DNA from: Caballeronia megalochromosomata
GTDB lineage: Bacteria; Pseudomonadota; Gammaproteobacteria; Burkholderiales; Burkholderiaceae
Length of the DNA: 64,000 bases
Direction of reading: 5' to 3'
NCBI GenBank assembly: GCA_001580565.1
Contig: LRBF01000215.1
Location: forward strand, 39,603 to 103,602
The translations under genes were made by a program, and so were the position numbers. Positions 35,078-44,178 of this stretch are shown here, in pieces; the stretch's first letter is position 1, and each line of letters opens with the position of its first letter. The notes under the pieces are model-generated. The model saw nothing but the letters and a program-made list of their open reading frames with translations, made no database searches and was not told the origin of the DNA.

Positions 35078-36241
35078 ATGCCGATCATGGAACCCATTAG
35101 CTCCGACATTGCTGCGCAGGAGGAACTCTCCGTTGCGCCATTGGGATTAGTACTCCGACCTTTCGTGTTCTCAATCGCCGTGTTTTTAGTTGTGCATGCC
35201 ATAAGCCTTGGCATATGGCGTCTGTTTGTCGATACAAAACTGGCCGTCTGGAAGTACTCGCCACAGCCGTTCGGCATGTATCTCTTCTGGGGCATCCTGG
35301 TGCTCGTTTTCATCGGCTTCAATTTCGGCATGGCCGGGTTCTCGACCTTCAAACAACCCGTCCGCGGCTGTATCGCGACCGTTGTTACGGTCGCGCTTGC
35401 ATTCCTTTTGCCGGGCGTACTTGTCTATGGCTATGGCACATTGGATCCGGCATTTAGCTCAGTCGGCGGTGTCGGATATGGTGCGGCCGGACTTATCGTG
35501 CTGATCGGCTTTTATGGCTTCGGCATCTTGCCTACGGGCATGTCCGGATGGCCATGGTCAGATAGTGGGGTGAAACCTGTCGTTGGCAGTGTCGCGCAAC
35601 TGGCTACCGGTTGTTGCCTCACGGGACTCGGTTATTTCCTGCTTATATACCCGAACCTGACGACAACTTCCGGGCCTCACGCGCCCTTGCTTGCTCTGCC
35701 AGTGGCGATTGGCTGGTTCTATTCCGTTATCGTCGCGTGGCTAACGACCTTCCTTATTTTCGACAACTGGCCGTGGAGCATGCTGAAGCGGAAAAGTCAC
35801 GCCGCGCTCGCGGCACTGGTCGGCAATTTTCTGCTGGGGACAGCACTCTATGCAGGACATCTCGCGCTGCTCAGATGGGTTCTCATCCCTTCCGGCGCTG
35901 TCGAAAAACTCGGGGCATCGCTCCCAATCTGGCCGGCGCAGTTGGGTGTGTGGATCGCATTCTGGCTGATCTTCTGGGCCAACGTTACGGGCAATTGGCC
36001 GAACCGGTTCGGCATGTCGACGAATCGTGTGATACGCGCATCGATTTGCTGGGGCCTTGGTTTGATCTCTTTCGAAATCTATACGCGATGGTTTGCCGTA
36101 TCGGTACTTCATGAAGCGGAAATAGTCCCCGGTTTCGGCGGTGACCCGCTCACCTGGGTCGATCTACTCAACTACGTCATGTTGATTTATGTCGTTTATT
36201 TTGAATTCTATGGTCTCTCCAAAAAGGCGTCTGGGGGGTGA
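35078..36241 (+). CDS. Unknown polytopic membrane protein
   Basis: This 387-residue protein shows about ten hydrophobic segments, starting with LRPFVFSIAVFLVVHAISLG and ending with VDLLNYVMLIYVVYFEFYGL. It is rich in tryptophan and glycine (GMSGWPWSD, FDNWPWSM, ANVTGNWPNRF), with short loops that repeat an N/G-W-P pattern. I do not recognise the family. The start is ATG 35078; a TTG six bases earlier is also open and the ribosome site is weak. It sits between the two butanediol/acetoin dehydrogenase genes on the same strand (45 bp before the second), so a transporter or membrane partner for this pathway is a reasonable guess. Confidence 0.75.
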   Translation: MPIMEPISSDIAAQEELSVAPLGLVLRPFVFSIAVFLVVHAISLGIWRLFVDTKLAVWKYSPQPFGMYLFWGILVLVFIGFNFGMAGFSTFKQPVRGCIATVVTVALAFLLPGVLVYGYGTLDPAFSSVGGVGYGAAGLIVLIGFYGFGILPTGMSGWPWSDSGVKPVVGSVAQLATGCCLTGLGYFLLIYPNLTTTSGPHAPLLALPVAIGWFYSVIVAWLTTFLIFDNWPWSMLKRKSHAALAALVGNFLLGTALYAGHLALLRWVLIPSGAVEKLGASLPIWPAQLGVWIAFWLIFWANVTGNWPNRFGMSTNRVIRASICWGLGLISFEIYTRWFAVSVLHEAEIVPGFGGDPLTWVDLLNYVMLIYVVYFEFYGLSKKASGG

Positions 36242-36286
36242 TCAAGAAGCCGTGCATTCCGCATTTAACAGAAGGAGTCGATCGCT

Positions 36287-37336
36287 ATGAAAGCTGCTGT
36301 CTACTATGGTAATCGCCAAATCACAATTGACGATGTGCCAGAGCCGTCGCCATCGAAAGGCGAAGTGAAGATCAAGGTCAGTCGGAACGGCATCTGCGGG
36401 ACCGACATCCACGAATACTACGACGGTCCGGTTCTGATTCCAAAGACCGAGCCGCATCCGTTGACTGGAAGGACCTTGCCCGTGGTGATCGGGCATGAGT
36501 TCTCCGGAACTGTCGTGGAAGTGGGGCGCGACGTCACCGGCATCGAGGAAGGGGATAACGTCGCGATCGAGCCGGTGATTCGGTGCGGCATGTGCAGGCC
36601 ATGTAAGTCCGGCTTCTACAACGTGTGCAGATGTGTCGGCTTTCAGGGACTCTCGTCCGATGGTGGCATGGCGGAATATGCGGTCGTGCCGAGCCACATG
36701 GTTCACAAGTTACCCGGCAACGTCCCCGTCGAAATGGGCGCGCTGGTCGAGCCAATGGCGGTCGCCTACCATGCGGCCACGCTCGGGGATGTGACCGACC
36801 AGAGTCGTACGCTTGTCTTCGGCGCAGGTCCAATTGGCATAGGTCTGTGGTTCGCTTTGCGCGGTATGGGCGTAACCGAGATCGACGTGGTGGAGCCGTC
36901 GGCGATCCGTCGCAAAGCAATTGAAGGTCTGGGAGCGCGCACGATCGATCCGACGAGCGTTGACGTGCCGGCACTCATCGCGGATAGAACCAACGGTGAA
37001 GGCGTCGATGCCGCGTACGACGCCGCTGGCGTGCCGGCCGCAATCTCGGCTGCGTTGAAATCGTTGGGCGAGCACCGGACGCTTGTGAGCGTTGCGATCT
37101 ACGACAAGCCGATGCTTACGCCGTTGCTCGAGACTGTCATGCGTGAACGGCGCATACAGGGGACGCTCTGTTACACAGGCAAGGACTACAAGAGCGTGAT
37201 CGGCCTGATGGAGCGCGGACACTACAAAACCACGGGCTGGGTGGAAACCGTGCCGCTGGAGAACGTGCTCTCGGAAGGTTTTGAGGAACTGCGCGCCGGG
37301 CGGAAAATGAAGGTGTTGGTGGACCCGGCACAGTAG
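36287..37336 (+). CDS. bdhA: (R,R)-2,3-butanediol dehydrogenase, zinc-type alcohol dehydrogenase
   Basis: This 349-residue medium-chain dehydrogenase has the catalytic-zinc ligand motifs GICGTDIHEYYDGP (Cys about 38) and VVIGHEFSGTVVEVG (His-Glu). The structural-zinc cysteines are in RCGMCRPCKSGFYNVC, and the NAD motif is VFGAGPIGIGL. The insert LIPKTEPHPLTG after the first motif is characteristic of butanediol dehydrogenases of the BdhA/Bdh1 type. aaggag precedes the ATG. With the SDR upstream it would convert 2,3-butanediol to acetoin; no acetoin dehydrogenase (acoABC) is in the window. Confidence 0.87.
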   Translation: MKAAVYYGNRQITIDDVPEPSPSKGEVKIKVSRNGICGTDIHEYYDGPVLIPKTEPHPLTGRTLPVVIGHEFSGTVVEVGRDVTGIEEGDNVAIEPVIRCGMCRPCKSGFYNVCRCVGFQGLSSDGGMAEYAVVPSHMVHKLPGNVPVEMGALVEPMAVAYHAATLGDVTDQSRTLVFGAGPIGIGLWFALRGMGVTEIDVVEPSAIRRKAIEGLGARTIDPTSVDVPALIADRTNGEGVDAAYDAAGVPAAISAALKSLGEHRTLVSVAIYDKPMLTPLLETVMRERRIQGTLCYTGKDYKSVIGLMERGHYKTTGWVETVPLENVLSEGFEELRAGRKMKVLVDPAQ

Positions 37337-37350
37337 AACTAGTCGCCGAA

Positions 37351-37378
37351 GGGGCCATTGCTGACATGGGGCGGCCCC
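37351..37378. terminator. Possible terminator between convergent genes
   Basis: GGGGCC (37351-37356) pairs with GGCCCC (37373-37378) around a 16-base loop, right after the butanediol dehydrogenase stop and before the end of the convergent fuconate dehydratase gene. Only a short T stretch (ctcttt) follows. Confidence 0.35.
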
Positions 37379-37427
37379 GCTCTTTCGAAATGTGTACGAG
37401 TTGGAAACGCCCCAACTGGCATTCATT

Positions 37428-38759
37428 TCATGGTTGACGAACCGTAGTGCGGTCAGCGAGCCCGTTCCAGGCTTCGCCGTCGGGGAACCGGTGCTTGTCG
37501 AGCGACGCCGCTTTCATCTCGATGCTGTAGCCCGGTTTCTGCGGCGGCATATACCGTCCGTTGCGAATCACGACCGGATCGATGAAATGCTCGTGCAGAT
37601 GATCGACATATTCGAGCACGCGATTCTCGAGCGACCCCGACACGCAGACGTAGTCGAAGATCGAAATGTGCTGCACGTATTCGCACAACCCGACACCGCC
37701 CGCATGGGGACACACCGGCACGCCGAACTTTGCCGCCATCAGCAGCACGACGATCACTTCATTCAGGCCGCCGAGACGGCAACTGTCGATCTGGCAAAAG
37801 TCGATCGCCGCGGCTTGCAATAACTGCTTGAACATCACGCGGTTCTGACAGTGCTCGCCCGTCGCGACGCCGATCAGCGGACTCAGGCGCCGGCGGATGG
37901 CCGCGTGCCCGAGAACATCGTCGGGGCTCGTCGGCTCCTCGATCCACCACGGATTGAACTCCGCGAGACGGCGCATGTTCGTCACGGCTTCATCGACGTC
38001 CCATACCTGATTGGCATCCATCATCAGCTTCGACTTCTCGCCGATCTCTTCACGCAGGATGCGCGCGCGCCGCACGTCTTCCTCGATATCGCCGCCGACC
38101 TTCTGCTTGAAATGCGTCCATCCTTGCGCCACGCCCTCACGCGCGAGGCGGCGAATCTTGTCGTCGTCATAGCCGAGCCAGCCGGCCGACGTCGTGTAAC
38201 CCGGATACCCTTGTTCGAGCATTTCGTTTTCGCGTGCGCCGCGCGTCTTTTCATGACGCTTCAGAATCGCGATGGCTTCGTAGGGCGTGATGGCGTCGGT
38301 CACGTACCGGAAGTCGAGACAACGCACGAGTTCTTCCGGCGTCATGTCGACGAGCAGCTTCCACACCGGCTTACCCTCCGACTTCGCCCACAGGTCCCAT
38401 GTCGCGTTGACGACCGCGGCCGTCGCGAGGTGTATCGCGCCCTTGTCCGGGCCGATCCAGCGCAACTGGCTATCCGACGTGAAGTGACGCCAGAACGCCC
38501 CCATGTTCGCGGTGATGTCCTCGAGCTTCTTCCCGACGATTCGAGGTGCGAGCGCGTTCACGGCCGCGACGCATATCTCGTTGCCACGGCCGATCGTGAA
38601 TGTCAGACCGTGGCCCGTGTGTCCTTCGGGCGAGTCCGTTTCGAGCGTAACGTAGGTCGCCGAATAATCCGGCGCTTCGTTCATCGCATCCGATCCGTCC
38701 AGTGAACGCGAAGTGGGAAAACGAATGTCCCGAACGGACAGTCCCGTGATCGTTGTCAT
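37428..38759 (-). CDS. L-fuconate dehydratase (enolase superfamily)
   Basis: This 443-residue mandelate racemase-type enolase-superfamily enzyme matches L-fuconate dehydratase. The capping region has FPTSRSLDGSDAMN. The barrel has HFKQKVGGD (KxK base), the metal ligands in MMDANQVWDVDEA, WWIEEPTSPDD and GVATGEHCQNR, and the His-containing VCPHAGGVGLCEYVQH. It dehydrates L-fuconate to 2-keto-3-deoxy-L-fuconate in the non-phosphorylative fucose pathway. The ATG has ggaggg upstream. It is divergent from an FCD-type GntR gene and a ribose-type ABC importer. The other pathway enzymes are not in the window. Confidence 0.9.
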   Translation of the reverse strand: MTTITGLSVRDIRFPTSRSLDGSDAMNEAPDYSATYVTLETDSPEGHTGHGLTFTIGRGNEICVAAVNALAPRIVGKKLEDITANMGAFWRHFTSDSQLRWIGPDKGAIHLATAAVVNATWDLWAKSEGKPVWKLLVDMTPEELVRCLDFRYVTDAITPYEAIAILKRHEKTRGARENEMLEQGYPGYTTSAGWLGYDDDKIRRLAREGVAQGWTHFKQKVGGDIEEDVRRARILREEIGEKSKLMMDANQVWDVDEAVTNMRRLAEFNPWWIEEPTSPDDVLGHAAIRRRLSPLIGVATGEHCQNRVMFKQLLQAAAIDFCQIDSCRLGGLNEVIVVLLMAAKFGVPVCPHAGGVGLCEYVQHISIFDYVCVSGSLENRVLEYVDHLHEHFIDPVVIRNGRYMPPQKPGYSIEMKAASLDKHRFPDGEAWNGLADRTTVRQP

Positions 38760-38870
38760 ATGAATGCCCTCCGAAAGCGTCGTCGACCGACTCGAGTCTG
38801 CGGGAAAACTGACGGGAAAGCCAATGCGTCGCGGCCACGTCCCACTCTTCGAACTAGGCATTTGCACGCG

Positions 38871-38904
38871 TTGACAACGCTTTGGTTGCTTTCTAGCATG
38901 CTAG
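38871..38904 (+). promoter_or_regulatory. Sigma-70 promoter overlapped by palindromic operator
   Basis: TTGACA (38871-38876), a 17-bp spacer and TAGCAT (38894-38899) form a good promoter aimed at the GntR gene. The -10 box lies inside the perfect 12-bp palindrome CTAGCATGCTAG (38893-38904), with a second overlapping palindrome ATGCTAGCAT (38898-38907). A GntR dimer bound here would block RNA polymerase, so autoregulation and control of the fuconate dehydratase and ABC genes are likely. Confidence 0.6.
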
Positions 38905-38929
38905 CATCCAGTTCGGAAATCAAGCGCCG

Positions 38930-39655
38930 GTGAACACGTCTCTCGATACCCCGACGACCGTCAGTCCCTACGACGCACTGCACAAGATCGGCAGCGGCGA
39001 ACGCAGCAGCCTGACCGACGCAGTCGAGGCGGCATTGCGGGAAGCCATCGTGACCCTGGCGTTGGAACCCGGCGTGATGATCGACAAAATGGCCGTCTGC
39101 GAACGTATGGGGGTCTCGCGCTTTCCGGTGTCCGCCGCGCTGGCACGGCTCGCGCATGCCGGTCTGGTCGAAGTCCTGCCGCAGCGCGGCACGCGCGTAA
39201 AGCCGATCGCGCTGGAAGATATCCATCAACATCTGTTCATACGCAGCGCCCTCGAAGTCGAGACGGTGCGCGGCGTCGCACAGATGCAGAACGCCGCGAC
39301 GCTCGACGCGCTCGCACTCAATCTCGATCAGCAACGCATGACCGTCAGGAGCGATCAGCGCCTCGCCTTTCATGCGCTCGATCTCGGCTTCCACGAAATT
39401 CTTCTCGATGCGATCAACCTGCCGCGCGTGAAGGAGATCGTCGCCGTGTCGCGCAGCGCGCTCGATCGCGCGAGACAGCTTCTCGCGAGTCCGGAGCGTC
39501 TCGTCCATACGCTCGACGAACACGAGCGCATCTTCGACGCCATTCGCAGCGGTAATGCGGATGCGGCCGCCAAAGCGATGCACGATCATCTCGACCAGGT
39601 GGTGGCGGAGTTGCGTCGTTCGGCGCAGGAGCGGCCAGACTTGTTCGCGCCCTAG
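38930..39655 (+). CDS. GntR-family regulator, FCD (FadR-like) type
   Basis: This 241-residue protein has a winged HTH (VCERMGVSRFPVSAALARLA, about 56-75) and an all-helical FCD effector domain with metal-ligand histidines (for example FHALDLGFHEILL and MHDHLDQVV). The start is GTG at 38930; no in-frame ATG fits the HTH. FCD regulators usually sense sugar acids or other organic acids. Position between fuconate dehydratase and the ABC importer genes, together with the palindrome over its own promoter, makes it the local repressor. Confidence 0.88.
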   Translation: MNTSLDTPTTVSPYDALHKIGSGERSSLTDAVEAALREAIVTLALEPGVMIDKMAVCERMGVSRFPVSAALARLAHAGLVEVLPQRGTRVKPIALEDIHQHLFIRSALEVETVRGVAQMQNAATLDALALNLDQQRMTVRSDQRLAFHALDLGFHEILLDAINLPRVKEIVAVSRSALDRARQLLASPERLVHTLDEHERIFDAIRSGNADAAAKAMHDHLDQVVAELRRSAQERPDLFAP

Positions 39656-39710
39656 CGATGCAGCGCATGGTCCAGGTCCTCCGACGAAACCGAGCGTTCA
39701 AGCCACATCC

Positions 39711-41222
39711 ATGACAGCCCTCATCACCGTCAATCAGTTGAGCAAGCGCTTTCCTGGCGTGCGCGCGCTGCATGAAGTGCGCTTCGACGTCATGCCGGGC
39801 GAGGTCCATGCGTTGATGGGCGAAAACGGCGCGGGAAAGTCCACGCTCATGAAGATTCTCGCGGGCGTGTACACGCGCGATTCCGGCGAGATGCTTCTCG
39901 ACGGCAAGCCGGTTGATTTCACGAGTCCCCGCGAGGCGCAGGCATCCGGCATCGGCATCATTCATCAGGAACTGCAACTGATGAATCATCTGACGGTCGC
40001 GCAGAACATCTTCATCGGGCGCGAGCCGCGCAAGTTCATGGGCCTGCTGCTCGACGAAAACAAGCTCAACGAAGACGCGCGCGCGATCCTGCAGCGCATG
40101 CATGTGAATCTCGACCCGCGCACCATCGTCGGCACGCTCACGGTCGCAAGTCAGCAGATGGTCGAGATCGCCAAGGCGCTGTCCTTCGAATCGCGCGTGC
40201 TCATCATGGACGAGCCGACTTCCGCGCTCAACGATGCGGAAATCGCCGAACTATTCCGCATCATCCGGCAACTGAAAGAGCGCGGCGCAGCCATCGTCTA
40301 TATCTCGCACAAGATGGACGAGCTGAAGCAGATATCCGATCGCGTGACCGTGCTGCGCGACGGCGAATACGTCGCGACCGTGAACACGCAAGAGACGAGC
40401 GTCGAGACGATCATCGGCATGATGGTCGGCAGAACGCTCACCGATCTCACGTCATTTCTCGGCGGCGCGCATCAGGGCGAAGTGGCGCTCGAAGTACGTC
40501 ATCTCAACGCGGGACCGCTGGTGCGCGACGTGAGCTTCACGTTGCATCGCGGGGAAATCCTCGGTTTCGCCGGCCTGATGGGCGCGGGGCGCACCGAGGT
40601 CGCGCGCGCGGTGTTCGGCGCGGACCCCGTGCAGTCGGGCGAGATCATCGTGAAAGGCGTGAAGGCCGCGATCAGCGCGCCCAGCGATGCCGTGAAGCTC
40701 GGCATCGGCTATCTGTCGGAAGACCGCAAGCGTTTCGGTCTCGCCACAGGCATGGACGTCGAATCGAACATCGTGATGTCGAATCTCGGCAAGTTCCTCG
40801 CGGGGCGCATGTTCCTGCGCCGCGCGAAGATCCGCAAGACGGCCGCGCATTTCATCAAGCTGCTCGCGATCCGCACGCCTTCGGCTGCCCAGCCTGCGCG
40901 CCTGCTTTCCGGCGGCAATCAGCAGAAGGTCGTCATCGCGAAGTGGCTCGAACGCGACTGCGACGTGCTGTTCTTCGACGAGCCGACGCGCGGCATCGAC
41001 GTCGGCGCGAAAAGCGAGATCTACAAGCTGCTGCGCGCGCTCGCGCAGCAAGGCAAGGCCATTGTGATGATTTCGTCGGAGCTGCCGGAAGTGCTGCGCA
41101 TGAGCGATCGCATCGTCGTGATGTGCGAGGGGCGAATCACCGGCGAGCTGTCTTCACGCGAAGCGACGCAAGAGCGCATCATGCAGCTCGCGACGCGACG
41201 CGAAACCTTGAAAGCGGCCTGA
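39711..41222 (+). CDS. Sugar ABC transporter, duplicated ATP-binding subunit (RbsA/AraG type)
   Basis: This 503-residue protein has two ABC domains. The first has Walker A GENGAGKST (about 36-44), Walker B VLIMDEPTSAL and a degenerate signature. The second has LMGAGRTEVARA in place of a Walker A, signature LSGGNQQKV and DVLFFDEPTRGID. This is the usual CUT2 layout with one active and one degenerate site. The ATG at 39711 lies 55 bp after the regulator stop. It powers import with the permease and binding protein that follow. Confidence 0.93.
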   Translation: MTALITVNQLSKRFPGVRALHEVRFDVMPGEVHALMGENGAGKSTLMKILAGVYTRDSGEMLLDGKPVDFTSPREAQASGIGIIHQELQLMNHLTVAQNIFIGREPRKFMGLLLDENKLNEDARAILQRMHVNLDPRTIVGTLTVASQQMVEIAKALSFESRVLIMDEPTSALNDAEIAELFRIIRQLKERGAAIVYISHKMDELKQISDRVTVLRDGEYVATVNTQETSVETIIGMMVGRTLTDLTSFLGGAHQGEVALEVRHLNAGPLVRDVSFTLHRGEILGFAGLMGAGRTEVARAVFGADPVQSGEIIVKGVKAAISAPSDAVKLGIGYLSEDRKRFGLATGMDVESNIVMSNLGKFLAGRMFLRRAKIRKTAAHFIKLLAIRTPSAAQPARLLSGGNQQKVVIAKWLERDCDVLFFDEPTRGIDVGAKSEIYKLLRALAQQGKAIVMISSELPEVLRMSDRIVVMCEGRITGELSSREATQERIMQLATRRETLKAA

Positions 41223-41255
41223 GCCGCCGGACGTCGTACACACGAGGTCGAACCC

Positions 41256-42287
41256 ATGACACAACCCACGGATACCGCCCCGCTCGCCAACGAAAGACGC
41301 ATCAACGGCTTGCGCGCCCGGATGTTTTCGCCCACTGCGCTGCAGAAGCTGCTGGCGTTCGCGAGCCTGATCCTCTTGCTCGTCTTCTTCAGCTTCGCGT
41401 CGCCCGCATTCATGCAGATGGACAACATCCTCGGCATCCTGCAGGCGACCGCGGTCAACGGCGTGCTGGCGATCGCGGCCACGTTCGTCATCATCACGGG
41501 CGGCATCGACCTCTCGGTCGGCACGCTGATGACGTTCACCGCCGTGATATGCGGCGTGTTCCTGACCTTCTGGCACATGCCGATGTGGATCGGCGTGATC
41601 GCCGCGATCGTCACGGGTGCGATATGCGGCACCATCTCGGGCACGCTGACCGCAAAGATGAAGATACCGCCCTTCATCGCGACGCTCGGCATGATGATGC
41701 TGCTGAAGGGGTTGTCGCTCGTGGTCTCGTCCGACAAGCCGATCTACTTCACCGACACCGAGAACTTCTACATGATCTCGCAGGACTCGCTGATCGGCTA
41801 TTTCCTGCCTGGCGTGCCGATCCCGAATGCGGTGCTGATTCTGTTCTTTCTCGCGATCGCGAGCTCCATCACGCTCAACCGCACCGCGCTCGGCCGCTAT
41901 ACGTTCGCGCTCGGCAGTAACGAGGAAGCCGTGCGTCTTTCGGGCGTGAACGTCGATCGATGGAAGATCGCCATCTACGGGCTGGGCGGCGCGATTTGCG
42001 GCATCGCCGGGCTGCTCATCGCGTCGCGCCTGAATTCCGCGCAGCCCGCGCTCGGACAGGGCTATGAACTCGATGCGATCGCGGCGGTCGTGATCGGCGG
42101 CACGTCGCTCTCGGGCGGCTCGGGAACGATACTCGGAACGATAATCGGCGCGTTCATCATGAGCGTGCTGACCAACGGCTTGCGCATCATGTCGGTCGCT
42201 CAGGAATGGCAGATCGTAGTGACGGGCCTCATCATCATTCTCGCGGTGTATGCGGACATACTGCGGCGCAGGAAAGGCGGAGCGTGA
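41256..42287 (+). CDS. Sugar ABC transporter permease (RbsC type)
   Basis: This 343-residue membrane protein has about eight to ten helices and the CUT2 permease marks GGIDLSVGTLM (about 86-96) and VVIGGTSLSGGSGTILGTII near the C-terminus, which form the coupling region. It follows the ATPase gene by 33 bp. An N-terminal hydrophilic stretch of about 25 residues precedes the first helix. Confidence 0.93.
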   Translation: MTQPTDTAPLANERRINGLRARMFSPTALQKLLAFASLILLLVFFSFASPAFMQMDNILGILQATAVNGVLAIAATFVIITGGIDLSVGTLMTFTAVICGVFLTFWHMPMWIGVIAAIVTGAICGTISGTLTAKMKIPPFIATLGMMMLLKGLSLVVSSDKPIYFTDTENFYMISQDSLIGYFLPGVPIPNAVLILFFLAIASSITLNRTALGRYTFALGSNEEAVRLSGVNVDRWKIAIYGLGGAICGIAGLLIASRLNSAQPALGQGYELDAIAAVVIGGTSLSGGSGTILGTIIGAFIMSVLTNGLRIMSVAQEWQIVVTGLIIILAVYADILRRRKGGA

Positions 42288-42353
42288 CAGGGAGCATCAC
42301 AGGCTCGCACGGCGAGTCCAAATCGATAACCTGACGTTAGGAGGAGATCCATC

Positions 42354-43295
42354 ATGCTGAAAAAAAGAATGATCGGCGCGCTGATCGGCGCGAGCGCGCT
42401 TCTCGGCGCAACGAGCGCCACCTATGCGGACGAGCCCTATATTCCGCTGATATCGAAGGGCTTCCAGCATCAGTTCTGGCAGGCCGTGAAGTCGGGCGCC
42501 GAACAGGCCGCGAAGCAACAGCAAGCCCGCATCACTTTCGAAGGCCCCGAAACCGAAGCGATGGTCGACAAGCAGATCGACATGCTCTCCGCCGCGCTCG
42601 CGAAGAAACCGCAGGCGCTCGGCATTGCCGCGCTCGACAGCAAGGCCGCTATTCCTTTGCTCAAGCGCGCGCAGAGCCAGAAGATTCCGGTCATCGCGTT
42701 CGACTCGGGCGTGGATAGCGACATTCCGCTCACCACCTGCGCCACCGACAATCTCGCGGCCGCCGCGCTCGCAGCGGACAAGATGGCGGAGGCCGTCGGC
42801 AATTCGGGCGAAGTGGGCGTGATCGTTCACGATCAGACGAGCCGCACCGGCATCGATCGGCGCGACGGCTTCCTCAACGAGATGAAGTCCAAGCATCCGA
42901 ACATCAAGATCGTCTCCGTGCAGTACGGCGGCGGCGATCACCTCAAGTCGGCGGAGATCGCCAAGGCGATGATTCAGGCCAATCCGAGCATCAAGGGTAT
43001 TTTCGGGGCCAACGAAGGGTCGGCGGAGGGCGCGGCGATCGGTGTGAAGGAATCGGGCAAGAAGCTCGTGCTCATCGGGTACGACTCCGGCAAGGAGCAA
43101 AAGGAAGACATCATGTCGGGCCTCATGCTGGGCGCGATCACACAGAACCCGGTCGGCATCGGCAAGTGCGTCGTCGATTCGGCAGTGAAGGCGCTCAAGG
43201 GCGAAAAGCTGCCGAAGAAGGTCGATACCGGCTTCTACTGGTATGACAAGAGCAACATGAACGATCCGAAGATAGCTGCGGTGCTTTACGACTGA
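42354..43295 (+). CDS. Sugar ABC transporter substrate-binding protein (RbsB type)
   Basis: This 313-residue periplasmic binding protein has a Sec signal peptide (KKRMIGALIGASALLGATSATYA, cleavage after TYA) and the two-lobed RbsB fold: YIPLISKGFQHQFWQAVKSG, PVIAFDSGVDSD and GIFGANEGSAEG. aggagga precedes the start. Context (fuconate dehydratase and FCD regulator) suggests L-fucose or a related deoxy sugar or sugar acid as ligand, but the pocket residues alone do not prove it. Confidence 0.92.
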   Translation: MLKKRMIGALIGASALLGATSATYADEPYIPLISKGFQHQFWQAVKSGAEQAAKQQQARITFEGPETEAMVDKQIDMLSAALAKKPQALGIAALDSKAAIPLLKRAQSQKIPVIAFDSGVDSDIPLTTCATDNLAAAALAADKMAEAVGNSGEVGVIVHDQTSRTGIDRRDGFLNEMKSKHPNIKIVSVQYGGGDHLKSAEIAKAMIQANPSIKGIFGANEGSAEGAAIGVKESGKKLVLIGYDSGKEQKEDIMSGLMLGAITQNPVGIGKCVVDSAVKALKGEKLPKKVDTGFYWYDKSNMNDPKIAAVLYD

Positions 43296-43316
43296 TCGGG
43301 ACGGCAACGCGCGAAG

Positions 43317-43348
43317 AAGAGGAAGGGCGCGGGCTCTTCCTCTTTTCT
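43317..43348 (+). terminator. Rho-independent terminator of the ABC operon
   Basis: AAGAGGAAG (43317-43325) pairs with CTTCCTCTT (43336-43344) in a 9-bp stem with a 10-base loop, followed directly by a T-rich run. It sits 22 bp after the binding-protein stop codon. Confidence 0.8.
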
Positions 43349-43395
43349 ATTGAACCACGTGGTCGTAAGCTTCCTGAATGGAGCGTGATTAAGGA

Positions 43396-43998
43396 TCAAC
43401 TGTCGGGCGGCCGCGCGGGCACTTTCTGCCAGCCACTGGCGCACGTCCGCACGTATGGGTAGTAGCCCTGCGGCTTGCCGCAGTAGTACCAGACCGGGAC
43501 TTGCGATGTGTCGCCGCCCTGGTCATACCCCTCCGCGCCGCCGGCCTGAGCCTGTCCCTGCTCGATGTACTGCGTAGGCTCAGACGAGTCGCCGGATACG
43601 TATGGGTAGTACACGTTGGCGTAGTAGGGGGCGTAATAATACGGATAGAACGGATAACCGTAGATGAAGCCCGGACCGAAGTAGAAGCCGACGCTTACGG
43701 ATCCGCAACAGCCGTAGTAGCCGCCGTGGTAATAACCGCCGTGATACCAGCCGTGGTACCCGCCGTGGTAATAGCCACCGTGATACCACGTGGCGCCGTA
43801 AGATCCGCCGTGGTAGCCGCTGCTCCAGTTGCTGCTGTGGTTGACACCGCCGTAACCGCCGCCGCCGTAACCGCCGCCGCCGTAACCGCCACCCCCACCG
43901 CCGCCGTGAACCCAGCCGCCGCCTCTGCCTGCGGTGGCCGTTGCGCTGATGCACAGCGCCGCCAGGACGAGCAGCAGGCGCAAGTCACGCTTAATCAC
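43396..43998 (-). CDS. Exported Gly/Tyr/His-rich repeat protein
   Basis: This 200-residue protein starts on GTG at 43998 (gaggtgag upstream). It has a signal peptide (KRDLRLLLVLAALCISATATA), then low-complexity repeats: GGYGGGGYGGGGYGG (about 38-52), YHGG/YYHGG units (about 65-95), and a Tyr/Pro-rich segment with PFYPYYYAPYYANVYYPYV. The C-terminus (about 170-200) is a compact two-cysteine domain, WYYCGKPQGYYPYVRTCASG, known from many beta-proteobacterial small exported proteins. Probably periplasmic or outer-membrane associated. Function unknown; histidine and glycine could bind metal. Confidence 0.8.
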   Translation of the reverse strand: MIKRDLRLLLVLAALCISATATAGRGGGWVHGGGGGGGYGGGGYGGGGYGGVNHSSNWSSGYHGGSYGATWYHGGYYHGGYHGWYHGGYYHGGYYGCCGSVSVGFYFGPGFIYGYPFYPYYYAPYYANVYYPYVSGDSSEPTQYIEQGQAQAGGAEGYDQGGDTSQVPVWYYCGKPQGYYPYVRTCASGWQKVPARPPDS

Positions 43999-44178
43999 GA
44001 TACTCACCTCGATAGCTCCGCGCCTCGTCCGGCACGACACGGTATCCGACTCGCTACAGCAGGGGGATAGGATCAGGGCGCACTGGTTAGCTTCTATAAC
44101 CAGTTTAGACGCTCGTACGATATTTTTCCTGTAAGCATGTGCAGCGACGGTATCGCATCGGACTGTCGGGTGATGGCA

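Noticed and set aside
43700..43910. Tandem-like DNA repeats that could be taken for a CRISPR or satellite
   Set aside because: They are in-frame codons for Gly/Tyr/His repeats of an exported protein; no direct repeat/spacer regularity.
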